DNA of 64,000 bases from JAPLFM01 sp964650885 (GCA_964650885.1 CAZYXG010000001.1:231182-295181), one strand, 5' to 3'. Shown: positions 8,726-17,746, counted from the stretch's first letter. Notes: generated from the sequence alone by a model not told the origin. Numbers and translations are program-made.

Positions 8726-9715
8726 ATGAACGAAAATTACACTTCCGAAAGCGAACAAATATTTGCAAACGAAATCAAAGCTATAGAGAAAGCTCAAAAA
8801 GTTGTTGACTCAGTTTCTATTTCAAAAGATGATTTATATGATTCTTTTGTAGAGCTTTTGGAAGATTATAAAAGTTTGTACAATCAGTCTGTGAAAATGA
8901 CTCGCATTAGTGATTCCACACAAAGAAAACTGATTAAAGTGCAATCGAAATTAGAAGAGCAAAATAATCAAATCAATCAAGTAAACGATCAGTTGCAAAA
9001 TCTGAACGCTACTAAAGATAAATTTTTCTCTATTATTTCTCACGATTTAAGAAATCCAATTTCTTCTGTTTTGCTTATGGTTGAAATGTTGAAGCATAAC
9101 TTCGACAATTTTACAAAAGACAATTTAATTACCTATATTGGTAAAATAAACGACTCAATCAAATTGGTTCACGATTTATTTGAGAACCTTCACCGTTGGT
9201 CGCAAACTCAAAACGGCACTATTGAATTCAAACCTCAACTTTTTGAATTGAAAACTGTTACCGAAAGAGTTTTTGCTATTGTTAAAAACCACGCCGACAA
9301 TAAAACAATTAATCTAATTTGCGATGTAACAACTGATGACAAAATTTTTGGCGACCCAAATATGATTGAAACGGTAGTTCGTAACCTTTGCACTAATGCA
9401 ATTAAGTTTACTAATCCAAACGGTTTGGTGAAAATTACATTAGAAAGTCAAGCTAAGTTCGACAAAGTTACTGTAGAAGATAATGGCGTTGGAATGAATG
9501 AAACAATTCGAGAAAAACTATTCAAAATCAATGAAAAAATTTCAAGCAAAGGAACAGCCAAAGAAGTTGGAACTGGTTTGGGTTTAATTCTTTCAAAAGA
9601 ATTTATTGATGCTCACAAAGGGAAAATTTGGGTAGAAAGTGAAGTTGGAGTTGGTACAAAATTTATATTTCGAATTCCAAAAGAAAACACATTAGAAGTT
9701 TCTCCTCAATCTTAA
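8726..9715 (+). CDS. Soluble sensor histidine kinase
   Basis: 329 residues. There is no signal peptide or membrane segment. Residues 1-95 are mostly helical and become coiled coil (LEEQNNQINQVNDQLQNLN). Then comes an H-box with His106 in FSIISHDLRNPISS, an N-box NLCTNAIKFTNPNG, a G1 box VEDNGVGMNE and a G2 box GTGLGLILSKEF. It is therefore a complete HisKA-HATPase kinase without an obvious sensory domain, probably sensing through a partner. It is the third gene of the SiaB-SiaC unit (20 bases after SiaC), so signalling input or output is likely shared. No response regulator is next to it. Confidence 0.9.
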   Translation: MNENYTSESEQIFANEIKAIEKAQKVVDSVSISKDDLYDSFVELLEDYKSLYNQSVKMTRISDSTQRKLIKVQSKLEEQNNQINQVNDQLQNLNATKDKFFSIISHDLRNPISSVLLMVEMLKHNFDNFTKDNLITYIGKINDSIKLVHDLFENLHRWSQTQNGTIEFKPQLFELKTVTERVFAIVKNHADNKTINLICDVTTDDKIFGDPNMIETVVRNLCTNAIKFTNPNGLVKITLESQAKFDKVTVEDNGVGMNETIREKLFKINEKISSKGTAKEVGTGLGLILSKEFIDAHKGKIWVESEVGVGTKFIFRIPKENTLEVSPQS

Positions 9716-9741
9716 GATTCTGAAAATAATCAATTTAAATT

Positions 9742-9770
9742 AAGGGTGCATTTTTTGCACCCTTTTTTTT
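9742..9770 (+). terminator. Terminator of the SiaB-SiaC-histidine kinase operon
   Basis: AAGGGTGCA (9742-9750) pairs with TGCACCCTT (9756-9764), followed by a T run. It lies 27 bases after the histidine kinase stop. Confidence 0.9.
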
Positions 9771-9796
9771 GCCTTCTTAACATTTAGACAAAAAAG

Positions 9797-9829
9797 AACC
9801 TTCCGAAGGTTTCAAACCTTAGGAAGGTT
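9797..9829 (-). repeat. 33-base near-perfect palindrome, probable gcvP terminator
   Basis: Two 16-base arms (9797-9812 and 9814-9829) around a single central C are complementary except at one position. Each arm is itself made of AACCTTCC and AAGGTTT units. On the minus strand it lies 30 bases after the gcvP stop and is followed by CTTTTTTG, so it can work as a terminator. Similar AACCTTCC/GGAAGGTT palindromes occur as dispersed elements in Bacteroidota genomes; only one copy was noticed here. Confidence 0.7.
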
Positions 9830-9859
9830 GGTTTTTAAGTTGAAGTTTTAATCACAAAT

Positions 9860-12727
9860 TTATGCTTCTACGTAGTCTTCAATTGGGTTACACGAACAAA
9901 CTAAGTTTCTATCTCCAAATGCATCGTTCACTCTCGATACTGTTGGCCAGAATTTAGTACGTTTAGTATGTTCCGATGGGAAAGCAGCTCTTGCTCTTGA
10001 GTAAGAGTGATTCCAATCGTCTGCAATCACAACTGATTGTGTATGAGGAGAATTTACAAGCAAGTTATCTTCTTTAGGTGCAATTCCTAATTCGATTTCT
10101 TTTATTTCAGCTCTAATTGATTTCATTGCTTCAATAAATCTATCCAATTCATGCAATGGCTCAGATTCTGTTGGCTCTACCATTAATGTACCAGCTACTG
10201 GGAAAGAAACAGTTGGTGCGTGGAAACCGTAATCCATAAGTCGTTTAGCTATATCTGTTACTTCAATACCTGCTGTTTGCTTAAAGCCGTTCATATCGAA
10301 AATTAATTCGTGTGCTACATAACCTTTTGAACCTGTATATAACACTTTGTAATCATTTTCCAACCCTCGTTTAATGTAGTTTGCATTAAGAATTGCCAAT
10401 TCAGTTGCTTTTTTCAAACCATCTGCACCTAACATTTTTATATATGCATAAGAGATTACTAGGATTGAAGCGGAACCCCAAGGTGCTGCAGATATGGCGG
10501 AAATAGATTTTTCTTTAGCCATTTGCACTACAGAGTGACCTGGCAAGAATGGTACTAAGTGGGAAGCTACACAGATTGGGCCAACACCAGGTCCACCTCC
10601 TCCGTGAGGAATACAGAAAGTTTTATGTAAGTTTAAGTGGCAAACATCAGCATTGATTAAACCAGGCGATGTCAAGCCAACTTGTGCGTTCATATTAGCA
10701 CCGTCCATATAGACTTGACCACCATTTGAGTGGATTAATTCATTAATTTCTAAAATATTCTCATCGAATAGTCCAAATGTAGATGGGTAAGTAACCATCA
10801 AAGCAGCAAGATTTTCTTTATTTGCTTCTACTTTCGAATTAAAGTCAGCAAAATCAATAGTCCCATCTGTCATAGTTTTTACTACAACTACTTTCATTCC
10901 AGCCATAACAGCACTTGCTGGATTAGTTCCGTGTGCTGAAGCTGGGATAATACAAACATTGCGGTGAAAATCGCCTCTTGAGTGGTGGTAAGCACGAATA
11001 ACCATTAGTCCTGCATACTCTCCTTGAGCTCCAGAATTTGGCTGCAATGAAACTCCTGAGAATCCAGTTATTTCAGCTAAGTCTTTTTCTAATTCTTCTA
11101 TTAACTTAATATAACCAGTCGCTTGTTCTAATGGTGCGAATGGGTGAATATTGCCGAATTCAGGGAAAGTAACCGGAATCATTTCGGCTGTTGCGTTCAA
11201 TTTCATTGTGCAAGAGCCAAGTGGAATCATAGATTGAGTTAAAGACAAGTCTTTATTTTCGAGAGTTTTCAAATAGCGAAGCATATCTGTTTCACTATTT
11301 ACAGAGTTAAATATTTTGTGTGTTAAATATTCGGATTTACGAATTACTGAATCTGGAATTTTGCTTTCAGCAATTAATGAATCATCAATATAGACAACTT
11401 TTGCGTGGAAATCAGCAAAAATGCTTACTAATTCTTGTAAATCAGAAAACGAAGTCGATTCATTAATAGCCACATTTACTTGAGTGTCGTGGAAATAAAA
11501 GTTTACTTGCTTATGTTCTGCAATATTACGAAGTTTTTCTACATTTGCTAATGAATCTAATTCAAAGCGAACTGTATCGAAATAGTAGGTATTTAACTGA
11601 GTGAAGCCAAGTTTTGTTACTTCGTTCTCCAATTTTTTTGCCATATTATGACTTCTTTCAGCAATTGCCTTTAAACCTTTTGGGCCATGGTAAACTGCAT
11701 ACATACTTGCCATTACAGCTAAAAGTACTTGTGCAGTACAAATATTAGAAGTAGCTCTTTCACGTTTGATGTGTTGCTCACGTGTTTGCAATGCCATACG
11801 CAAAGCTCTATTACCTTTTGAATCAATTGTGAAGCCAATCATTCTACCAGGTATATTACGTTTAAAAGCGTCTTTTGTAGCAAAATATGCAGCATGTGGT
11901 CCACCAAATCCCATTGGAACACCGAATCGTTGAGTAGTTCCAACTGCAACGTCTGCTCCCATTTCTCCTGGAGATTTTAATAATGTTAAACTTAAAATAT
12001 CGGAAGCAAGACAAGTGAAAATACCTTTTTCTTTGCAACGAGAAATCAAATCAGTGTAATCACTAATTTTACCATCTTTATTAGGATACTGCAGCATTAC
12101 TCCAAGTACAGTTTCATCAAGTTCAAATGTTTTTGAACAAGCAACCACTATTTCTATGTTTAATGGAGTAGCTCTTGTTTTAATAATGTCAATAGTTTGA
12201 GGAAAACATTTTTCAGAAACTAAGAACTTAGTCTGGCTTGGCTTACGCATTGAATAGAACAAGTGCATAGCTTCGGCAGCAGCCGTTCCTTCGTCTAAAA
12301 GTGAAGCATTTGCAATTTCCATTCCAGTCAAATCAATAACCATTGTTTGGTAGTTGATAAGTGCTTCCATTCTACCTTGAGAAATTTCCGCTTGATAGGG
12401 CGTATATTGAGTGTACCAACCTGGGTTTTCCATAACGTTTCTAAGAATAACAGCAGGCGTGATAGTAGGATTATATCCCAAACCAATATATGATTTGTAA
12501 ATTTTGTTTTGTGAAGCAATTTCTTTGATTTTACTTAAAAACTCAAATTCTGAGATAGGTTCAGAAATATTGAGAGATTTGTCAGTTCTAATTTGTGCTG
12601 GGATTGTATTGTCAATAAGGTCATCGAGTGAATTTAAGTTCAACCCAGCTAACATTTGACTTACTTGTTCATCAGTAGGACCGATATGACGATTGATAAA
12701 CCTGTCATAATGCGAGAAATTATTCAT
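9860..12727 (-). CDS. gcvP: Glycine dehydrogenase (decarboxylating), P-protein
   Basis: 955 residues, the full single-chain form in which the two halves are fused. This PLP enzyme decarboxylates glycine and passes the aminomethyl group to lipoyl GcvH. The PLP lysine is Lys702 in HLNLHKTFCIPHGGGGPG. The N-terminus RHIGPTDEQVSQML and the block GSCTMKLNATAEM are typical. gcvT and gcvH are not in the window. It has its own upstream promoter candidate (12776-12806) and its own downstream palindrome, so it appears to be monocistronic. Confidence 0.97.
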   Translation of the reverse strand: MNNFSHYDRFINRHIGPTDEQVSQMLAGLNLNSLDDLIDNTIPAQIRTDKSLNISEPISEFEFLSKIKEIASQNKIYKSYIGLGYNPTITPAVILRNVMENPGWYTQYTPYQAEISQGRMEALINYQTMVIDLTGMEIANASLLDEGTAAAEAMHLFYSMRKPSQTKFLVSEKCFPQTIDIIKTRATPLNIEIVVACSKTFELDETVLGVMLQYPNKDGKISDYTDLISRCKEKGIFTCLASDILSLTLLKSPGEMGADVAVGTTQRFGVPMGFGGPHAAYFATKDAFKRNIPGRMIGFTIDSKGNRALRMALQTREQHIKRERATSNICTAQVLLAVMASMYAVYHGPKGLKAIAERSHNMAKKLENEVTKLGFTQLNTYYFDTVRFELDSLANVEKLRNIAEHKQVNFYFHDTQVNVAINESTSFSDLQELVSIFADFHAKVVYIDDSLIAESKIPDSVIRKSEYLTHKIFNSVNSETDMLRYLKTLENKDLSLTQSMIPLGSCTMKLNATAEMIPVTFPEFGNIHPFAPLEQATGYIKLIEELEKDLAEITGFSGVSLQPNSGAQGEYAGLMVIRAYHHSRGDFHRNVCIIPASAHGTNPASAVMAGMKVVVVKTMTDGTIDFADFNSKVEANKENLAALMVTYPSTFGLFDENILEINELIHSNGGQVYMDGANMNAQVGLTSPGLINADVCHLNLHKTFCIPHGGGGPGVGPICVASHLVPFLPGHSVVQMAKEKSISAISAAPWGSASILVISYAYIKMLGADGLKKATELAILNANYIKRGLENDYKVLYTGSKGYVAHELIFDMNGFKQTAGIEVTDIAKRLMDYGFHAPTVSFPVAGTLMVEPTESEPLHELDRFIEAMKSIRAEIKEIELGIAPKEDNLLVNSPHTQSVVIADDWNHSYSRARAAFPSEHTKRTKFWPTVSRVNDAFGDRNLVCSCNPIEDYVEA

Positions 12728-12775
12728 CTTTTTGTGTAATTATTGAGTTTTGAAAATTATTATACTTATAGACTA

Positions 12776-12806
12776 CTAAATTATCAATAAATTGAGTGAT
12801 TTCAAA
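12776..12806 (-). promoter_or_regulatory. Promoter of gcvP: TTTG-N19-TAATTTAG
   Basis: On the minus strand TTTG (12803-12806) is separated by exactly 19 bases from TAATTTAG (12776-12783), one mismatch from the Bacteroidota TAnnTTTG -7 box. Transcription would start near 12769, leaving a leader of about 42 bases before the gcvP ATG. Confidence 0.55.
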
Positions 12807-12851
12807 GTTTGTATGTGTGGAGAAGTGATGATTTTGGAAAAGGTAGAGATG

Positions 12852-12890
12852 TTGTTACAAAACTTAATCAAAAATTAAGTTTTGTAACAA
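12852..12890 (-). terminator. Perfect 17-bp hairpin between the broken T9SS gene and gcvP
   Basis: TTGTTACAAAACTTAAT (12852-12868) is perfectly complementary to 12874-12890 around a 5-base loop. It lies 5 bases after the stop of the decayed gene at 12895-14301 and upstream of gcvP. The T run is on the plus side (12891-12895), so on the minus strand it is a strong hairpin without a good U tract; it still insulates gcvP from upstream transcription. Confidence 0.6.
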
Positions 12891-12894
12891 TTTT

Positions 12895-14301
12895 TCATTT
12901 CAAAAGAACTACATTATTATTTGTAAACTTACCATTAGGAGTTTTCATTCTTAAGAAATAAGTTCCATTTGCAATATTAGTAATATCAATTTCTTGAACA
13001 TTATCATTTTTGTACTTATCCAAAGTTGCATTAAAATCTACTTTTTTAATTAAATTGCCTAACAAATCATTCAAGTAAAATCTAAAGATACCTTTTTCTT
13101 CTGTGTTTAGATAAATTGAAATTTTATCTGAAAATATTTTATATTCAAAAGATGTAATTACAAAAAAGTAAACTTGTCTTATATTTTCAGCACACATAGT
13201 TAGTTTTATTAAGCTTGGATCGTTATAAATTAAATTATAATTACTTGTATCATCAATAGCTTGAAATTCACTTATTAAGGTATCTGATAATTATGAAGTT
13301 AAACAAATATTAAAAGAATAGTCAATATTTAATTGCAATTTATATGAAGGGAACTTAATTGTAAGGATCATTAAAGAATCATTTGAAATTACTGAGTACT
13401 GTTCTGAAACTGAAACAATCTTAAACAATTTTTTAGGAATGCTAAATTTTACAAACAAAGTATCTGGCAGAACTAAGCTATCACATTTTGCTAATAATGT
13501 ACCATCAATACAAAATTTATCACTGACTGGAATGATTGTATCAGATAGTGTAATGGACAAATATGGCTTACAAATATTTCTGGGATTTGGTATTGAATCT
13601 TGAAAGTAACTTTGCAAAAATGTTGGGAAGTCAATATTGCAAGGGTTATTAAGTGAATTTGAGTTTTTTATAAAATTACAACTATTGCCAATTTTATTTG
13701 GTTGTTCAATAACACTTAAGGTTCTTTGGAATTCATTAACAATATAAATTTAAATGTTGTTATTATCTAAATTATGAACAGCTGCTAATTTCTCAGTTGC
13801 GGGGAAATACAAATTTTTATTTTTAACAGTTATTTCACCATTGCCATTGTTCAAGTTCATATCAACTATAGAGTAATGTATGCCTGAAATAGGCTTATTC
13901 CAATTGCTAATATTATCTAAAACTGCACAAGGAGGGGAAGTAAAAATATAGAATAAATTTTTATATTTGGGATTTGGTATAATTAAAGCAGAATTTGAAC
14001 TTGAATATCCCCCTAATAATCCAAAAGAATTTGGCATTATGTTATTGTTCTTATCCCAAACCGTTACACCGTCAGTTTAAAAGAGTAAATTTCCAAATTC
14101 ATCAGAAATGTAAGCAGAACCTTCATAAGTATCTAAATTTGAACCTGTTAAATTAATTGGTTCACCATCGGATGTATTAAAGGTAATACCAGCACTATTT
14201 CCAAAATACCAATTATCATTTTGATGGAAATTGATTTTTTGGGAGTAACTATTTGCTAATATTATTATTAATGAAATTATAGTAATAATTAATTTTTTCA
14301 T
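12895..14301 (-). pseudogene. T9SS-secreted protein gene interrupted by three in-frame TAA codons
   Basis: One uninterrupted reading phase of 469 codons runs from ATG 14301 (signal peptide MKKLIITIISLIIILANSYS) to the stop at 12895. It is broken only by TAA at 14077-14079, 13750-13752 and 13291-13293, with no frameshift. The parts read as one protein: NWYFGNSAGITFN, EGSAYISDEFGNLLF, stop, TDGVTVWDKNN, then SALIIPNPK, VIEQPNKIGNSCNF and FLQSYF, and a C-terminal T9SS sorting domain (FYLNDLLGNLIKKV, GTYFLRM). This is a known Bacteroidota secreted family in which the first TAA replaces a conserved Tyr (LLFYTDG). The middle of the family is missing, apparently an in-frame deletion before VIEQPNK. 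A decayed gene is the simplest reading. Confidence 0.85.
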
Positions 14302-14420
14302 ATGAGTTTTTTCAATTTGTAAAACAAGGTTAAATTCGTTATTACTTAGATTTGATAAGGTTAATTTCTTGCAATTTATGAAAAATAAATTAAATAAAAA
14401 AAATGATAGGATTATATTCT

Positions 14421-14455
14421 AAAAAAAAAACTCCACTTTCTTTCAAAAGTGGAGC
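14421..14455 (-). terminator. Terminator of glutamate dehydrogenase
   Basis: CTCCACTTT (14431-14439) pairs with AAAGTGGAG (14446-14454). On the minus strand the stem follows the gdhA stop by 30 bases and is followed by a run of ten T. Confidence 0.88.
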
Positions 14456-14484
14456 TTTTCTATTTTTAAAAATATTTAGTTGAA

Positions 14485-15771
14485 TTAAACCCAGCCACGC
14501 AATTTACAAGCTTCTGCTACACGTTGAATTGAAATCAAGTAAGCAGCATCTCTCATATAAACTCCTTTTGAGCGAGCCATATTAGAAACAGCTGTGTAAG
14601 CATCTGTCATTTTTTTGTCTAATTTATCAAAAACTTCGTCTCTATCCCAATAGTAGTTCATGTTGTTTTGTACTTGTTCAAAATAAGAGCAAGTTACTCC
14701 ACCAGCGTTCGCCAAAAAGTCTGGAATCATCCATATATTTTTGCTTTTAATTACTTCGTCAGCTTCTGGAGTTGTAGGTCCATTCGCACCTTCTGCTATA
14801 ATTTTAACTGTGTCTTTAATCATTCCTACTGTGTCTGAATTAACTTGATTTTCAAGAGCTGCTGGAATCAAGATGTCAACTTCTTGGCTAATCCAAGCAT
14901 TGCCATCTAAAATTTCATAGCCCATATCTTTTGCTTTAGGTACGTTGATTTCGCCAAATTTATTTGTGATAGAAAGCAATTCATCTAAATTAATACCATT
15001 AGCTTTTTTATAAGTGTATGCTTTTTGCTCACCGTGGTTCCAGCAAGAAACAGCTATAACTTTACCACCGTATTGTTGGTATTTATCAATTGCATAGCGA
15101 GCAACATTTCCAAAACCTTGCACTGAAGCAGTAGTCTTGAATGTTTCCAAGCCAAGTTCTTTCAATGCTTCTCTAATAGTGTAAACAACTCCATAGCCAG
15201 TTGCTTCAGTTCTACCAAGTGAACCGCCGTGTCCAGCTGGTTTGCCAGTAATAAAACCAGGGTATTTCCCACCAGTAATTTTTTCATATTCATCTAACAT
15301 CCAAAGCATGTGCTGACCTGTAGTCAAAACATCTGGAGCTGGAACATCTTGCAATGGTCCAACATTTTTAACTACTTGTCTAACCCAACCACGGCAGATT
15401 GCTTCTTGCTCTCTCATTGATAGGTTATGTGGATCGCATATAACGCCACCTTTACCACCACCGAGAGGAATATCTACTACTGCTGTTTTCCAAGTCATCC
15501 ACATTGCCAAAGCACGAACAGTATCTACTGTTTCTTGTGGGTGGAAACGGATTCCGCCTTTAGATGGTCCACGAGCATCGTTATGCTGCACTCTGAACCC
15601 ACGAAATACTTTATATGAACCGTCGTCCATTCTAACAGGAATATTGAAAGAGAATTCTCTATCTGGATTTCTTAATAAATCACAAGTTGCCTCGTCCAAA
15701 CCTAGATTAGCGGCAATTGCATCAAACTGTTGTTGAGCCATTTTAAACGGATTGAATGATCCCGAAGACAT
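14485..15771 (-). CDS. gdhA: Glutamate dehydrogenase (Glu/Leu/Phe/Val dehydrogenase family)
   Basis: 428 residues, typical of the hexameric bacterial and archaeal type. It interconverts glutamate with 2-oxoglutarate and ammonia. Seen directly are RGPSKGGIRFHP (Lys71), the catalytic block IPLGGGKGGV with Lys107, the DVPAPDV motif, and the Rossmann glycines VQGFGNVA. Coenzyme preference (NAD or NADP) cannot be decided by eye. It stands alone: a terminator lies downstream, and a divergent barrel gene lies 79 bases upstream. Confidence 0.93.
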   Translation of the reverse strand: MSSGSFNPFKMAQQQFDAIAANLGLDEATCDLLRNPDREFSFNIPVRMDDGSYKVFRGFRVQHNDARGPSKGGIRFHPQETVDTVRALAMWMTWKTAVVDIPLGGGKGGVICDPHNLSMREQEAICRGWVRQVVKNVGPLQDVPAPDVLTTGQHMLWMLDEYEKITGGKYPGFITGKPAGHGGSLGRTEATGYGVVYTIREALKELGLETFKTTASVQGFGNVARYAIDKYQQYGGKVIAVSCWNHGEQKAYTYKKANGINLDELLSITNKFGEINVPKAKDMGYEILDGNAWISQEVDILIPAALENQVNSDTVGMIKDTVKIIAEGANGPTTPEADEVIKSKNIWMIPDFLANAGGVTCSYFEQVQNNMNYYWDRDEVFDKLDKKMTDAYTAVSNMARSKGVYMRDAAYLISIQRVAEACKLRGWV

Positions 15772-15850
15772 ATTTACAACCTCTGTATGAAAAAAAATGT
15801 AAATTTTGAATATGTTTAAAATGTAAATTACTAAATTGCTTTAACTTTTA

Positions 15851-16684
15851 GTGTACAAAATTACTTTAATATTGAAATTTTACTTCAAAAATATAATTAT
15901 TTTGCTTTCCTGCTTAGGTTTTGCTAATGCTCAGAACGATTTGCAAGTATCTCAGAACGAAACGGAAAACTTAAAACCTATCTATGAATATGGTTTTATG
16001 GGCTTTTCTAACTTGGGTATATTCAATACCGATATAAAAGGTGCGAAAGGATTTGAGAATTGCTGTACAGGATTCAACACTGGTTTTGGCTTGGGCTTAA
16101 CTTTAGGTCTTACTTATAAATACTATTTTACTGATTTCATTGCTTTTAATGCTAAAATTGGATATTTGAATCAGAATGCTACTTTCTATACTTCTGAATT
16201 CAAACCAATCTCTCTTATTGTCAATAATGTAGAGAAATTCCAAGATGCTGAAATTGAACATAGCTTGAAACTTGACTTTAATAGAGTTATAGTCTCACCT
16301 GGCATATCTTTAAAAGTTTGGAAAGTGGCGAATTTGAATTTCAATTATTTAATGAATGTTTCTGTGGCAACTGGTTTCCATCAAGAAGAGCGGCTAATTG
16401 TTCCAAATCAAGGAAATTTTGAGAATAATTCAAGAATTAGAAATACATTCAGTGGTTCATTCAAATCAAACACTTTAATTCACTATTTAGCTATTGGGAT
16501 TAACAAAGCCATACCTCTCAATACAAATGGCTCACTTATCCTTTCTCCAGAGGTGAATCTAATTATTGGAATGAACAACCAAGTTGATTATGGTGTGCTG
16601 AAAAATAATTTCTTCTCTTTCGGTTTCATTCTTGCTTTCCGCAAATTCGATGATAGAATTGAAAATCCGCTTGAACCAAAATAA
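15851..16684 (+). CDS. Outer-membrane beta-barrel protein (CC-motif family paralogue)
   Basis: 277 residues starting at GTG 15851; an in-frame stop at 15842-15844 leaves no upstream ATG. A signal peptide ends near GFANAQ. The mature part alternates polar and hydrophobic residues in strand-sized blocks, typical of an outer-membrane barrel. The Cys-Cys pair in KGFENCCTGFNTGFG and the block SRIRNTFSGSFKSNT match NPTCCNEF and NRIRNSYSGARINNS in the protein at 6363-7073. Function unknown. It converges on the second tonB gene across a shared hairpin. Confidence 0.7.
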   Translation: MYKITLILKFYFKNIIILLSCLGFANAQNDLQVSQNETENLKPIYEYGFMGFSNLGIFNTDIKGAKGFENCCTGFNTGFGLGLTLGLTYKYYFTDFIAFNAKIGYLNQNATFYTSEFKPISLIVNNVEKFQDAEIEHSLKLDFNRVIVSPGISLKVWKVANLNFNYLMNVSVATGFHQEERLIVPNQGNFENNSRIRNTFSGSFKSNTLIHYLAIGINKAIPLNTNGSLILSPEVNLIIGMNNQVDYGVLKNNFFSFGFILAFRKFDDRIENPLEPK

Positions 16685-16686
16685 AA

Positions 16687-16715
16687 AAGCCACCTTAGTT
16701 CTCCCAAAGTGGCTT
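16687..16715. terminator. Shared hairpin between convergent barrel gene and tonB2
   Basis: AAGCCAC (16687-16693) pairs with GTGGCTT (16709-16715), inside a 50-base gap between two convergent stops. A short A run precedes it, giving a U tract on the minus-strand transcript. It likely ends tonB2 and perhaps the barrel gene. Confidence 0.55.
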
Positions 16716-16734
16716 ATTACTCAATTTCTTCTGC

Positions 16735-17514
16735 TTACTTCAATCTAAATTTAATTGGTACTGTTAGCCAATATGCCACAGGTGCTTGATTTTGAAATGC
16801 TGGTTTATAGCCAGTAAATTCCATTACTGATCTGATAGCTTCATTATTGAACACTACATTTGAAGTAGATAATATTTTTGTGTTAGCTGGTTTGCCATCA
16901 GCACCAATCAGCACTTGAACAACTACATTACCTTCTAATCCAGTTTTTAAGGCAGCTAATGGATAAATAATAGTTTTTTGCAAACCTGCATAATCAATAG
17001 TAGCTTCTTTTTCAACATCCACAAAGGTATCTTCTGGCATTCCTGTAGATTCTACTACCCCATTCATATTGACTTTGCTTGGGTAATCATCTAACTTAAC
17101 TTTTCCTAAATCTAATTTATCAGAACTGCCTTTTGTTGCACTAACAAAACCCATTTCTTTAAGGTCTGCAAAATCATTTGTAGGCAAATCAGAAGAAACT
17201 GGAACTATTATCCCTGCAGTTGCTAATGTGCCAATAGTTTGTTGTATTGAGCTAGCTGGTTCAATTTGAACTGGGATTTTTACAATTTCTGGAATAATTG
17301 GATCTGATAATATAATTGGTCCATTCCCAATTCCTTTTGTTGTTGTGGGAATAACTTGAATTATTTCGTTGATTTTATAGATGCCGAAGAAGGCAAGCAT
17401 AACTAATAGAGAAACAAACATACCAGTTCTAGTTGAACTAATTATTTGTTGTTTAAGCTCTTTGGCTCCGTATTGGGAATTTTGAGCTGCTAAGAAAGAA
17501 AATAATGCATTCAT
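16735..17514 (-). CDS. TonB-family energy transducer, second copy
   Basis: 259 residues from ATG 17514. A start at 17547 is possible, but a promoter placed at 17558-17565 would leave almost no leader, and homology to the neighbouring TonB starts at 17514. There is one N-terminal membrane helix (SLLVMLAFFGIYKINEII) and a C-terminal TonB domain (GLEGNVVVQVLIGADGKP ... WLTVPIKFRLK). Unlike the adjacent copy it lacks a proline-rich linker. TonB couples the ExbBD proton motor to outer-membrane receptors. It is a paralogue of 17747-18523, separated from it by a hairpin and its own promoter-like sequence. Confidence 0.85.
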   Translation of the reverse strand: MNALFSFLAAQNSQYGAKELKQQIISSTRTGMFVSLLVMLAFFGIYKINEIIQVIPTTTKGIGNGPIILSDPIIPEIVKIPVQIEPASSIQQTIGTLATAGIIVPVSSDLPTNDFADLKEMGFVSATKGSSDKLDLGKVKLDDYPSKVNMNGVVESTGMPEDTFVDVEKEATIDYAGLQKTIIYPLAALKTGLEGNVVVQVLIGADGKPANTKILSTSNVVFNNEAIRSVMEFTGYKPAFQNQAPVAYWLTVPIKFRLK

Positions 17515-17557
17515 TTTATTACCTCTTTTGGTAAAAAGTATGGACAAATAAATTTAA

Positions 17558-17608
17558 CAAAACTAAAAGTAAGTCATTAAAACTTTTAGTTCAAATTGCT
17601 TGAACTAA
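17558..17608 (-). promoter_or_regulatory. Promoter and operator-like dyad of tonB2
   Basis: TAGTTTTG (minus strand, 17558-17565) matches TAnnTTTG exactly. Just upstream, TTAGTTCAA (17586-17594) and TTGAACTAA (17600-17608) form a perfect 9-bp dyad with a 5-base spacer that covers the expected -33 position (17585-17588). No TTTG occurs there. This looks like a regulator-binding site controlling tonB2 separately from the operon upstream. Confidence 0.5.
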
Positions 17609-17710
17609 CTTATGTCATTTGCCTATTGGTGCTAATATTATTTCTTTTCTTTGAGCTTCACCTATTTGGTTGGTTGAGAAATTGAATTTGTTTTAAAATT
17701 TTTGCCACTT

Positions 17711-17735
17711 TGGGTAAACTCAAAATGTTTACCCA
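17711..17735 (-). terminator. Hairpin after the first tonB gene
   Basis: TGGGTAAAC (17711-17719) pairs with GTTTACCCA (17727-17735), 11 bases after the tonB stop on the minus strand. The following T run is weak, so it may act as a partial terminator or 3' stabiliser. Confidence 0.5.
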
Positions 17736-17746
17736 TTTTGATAAAA

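Noticed and set aside
12895..14301. TAA read as an amino acid (genetic code change).
   Set aside because: TAA ends most intact genes in the window, so it cannot be generally reassigned. Frameshifts in the other decayed T9SS genes also favour pseudogenes.
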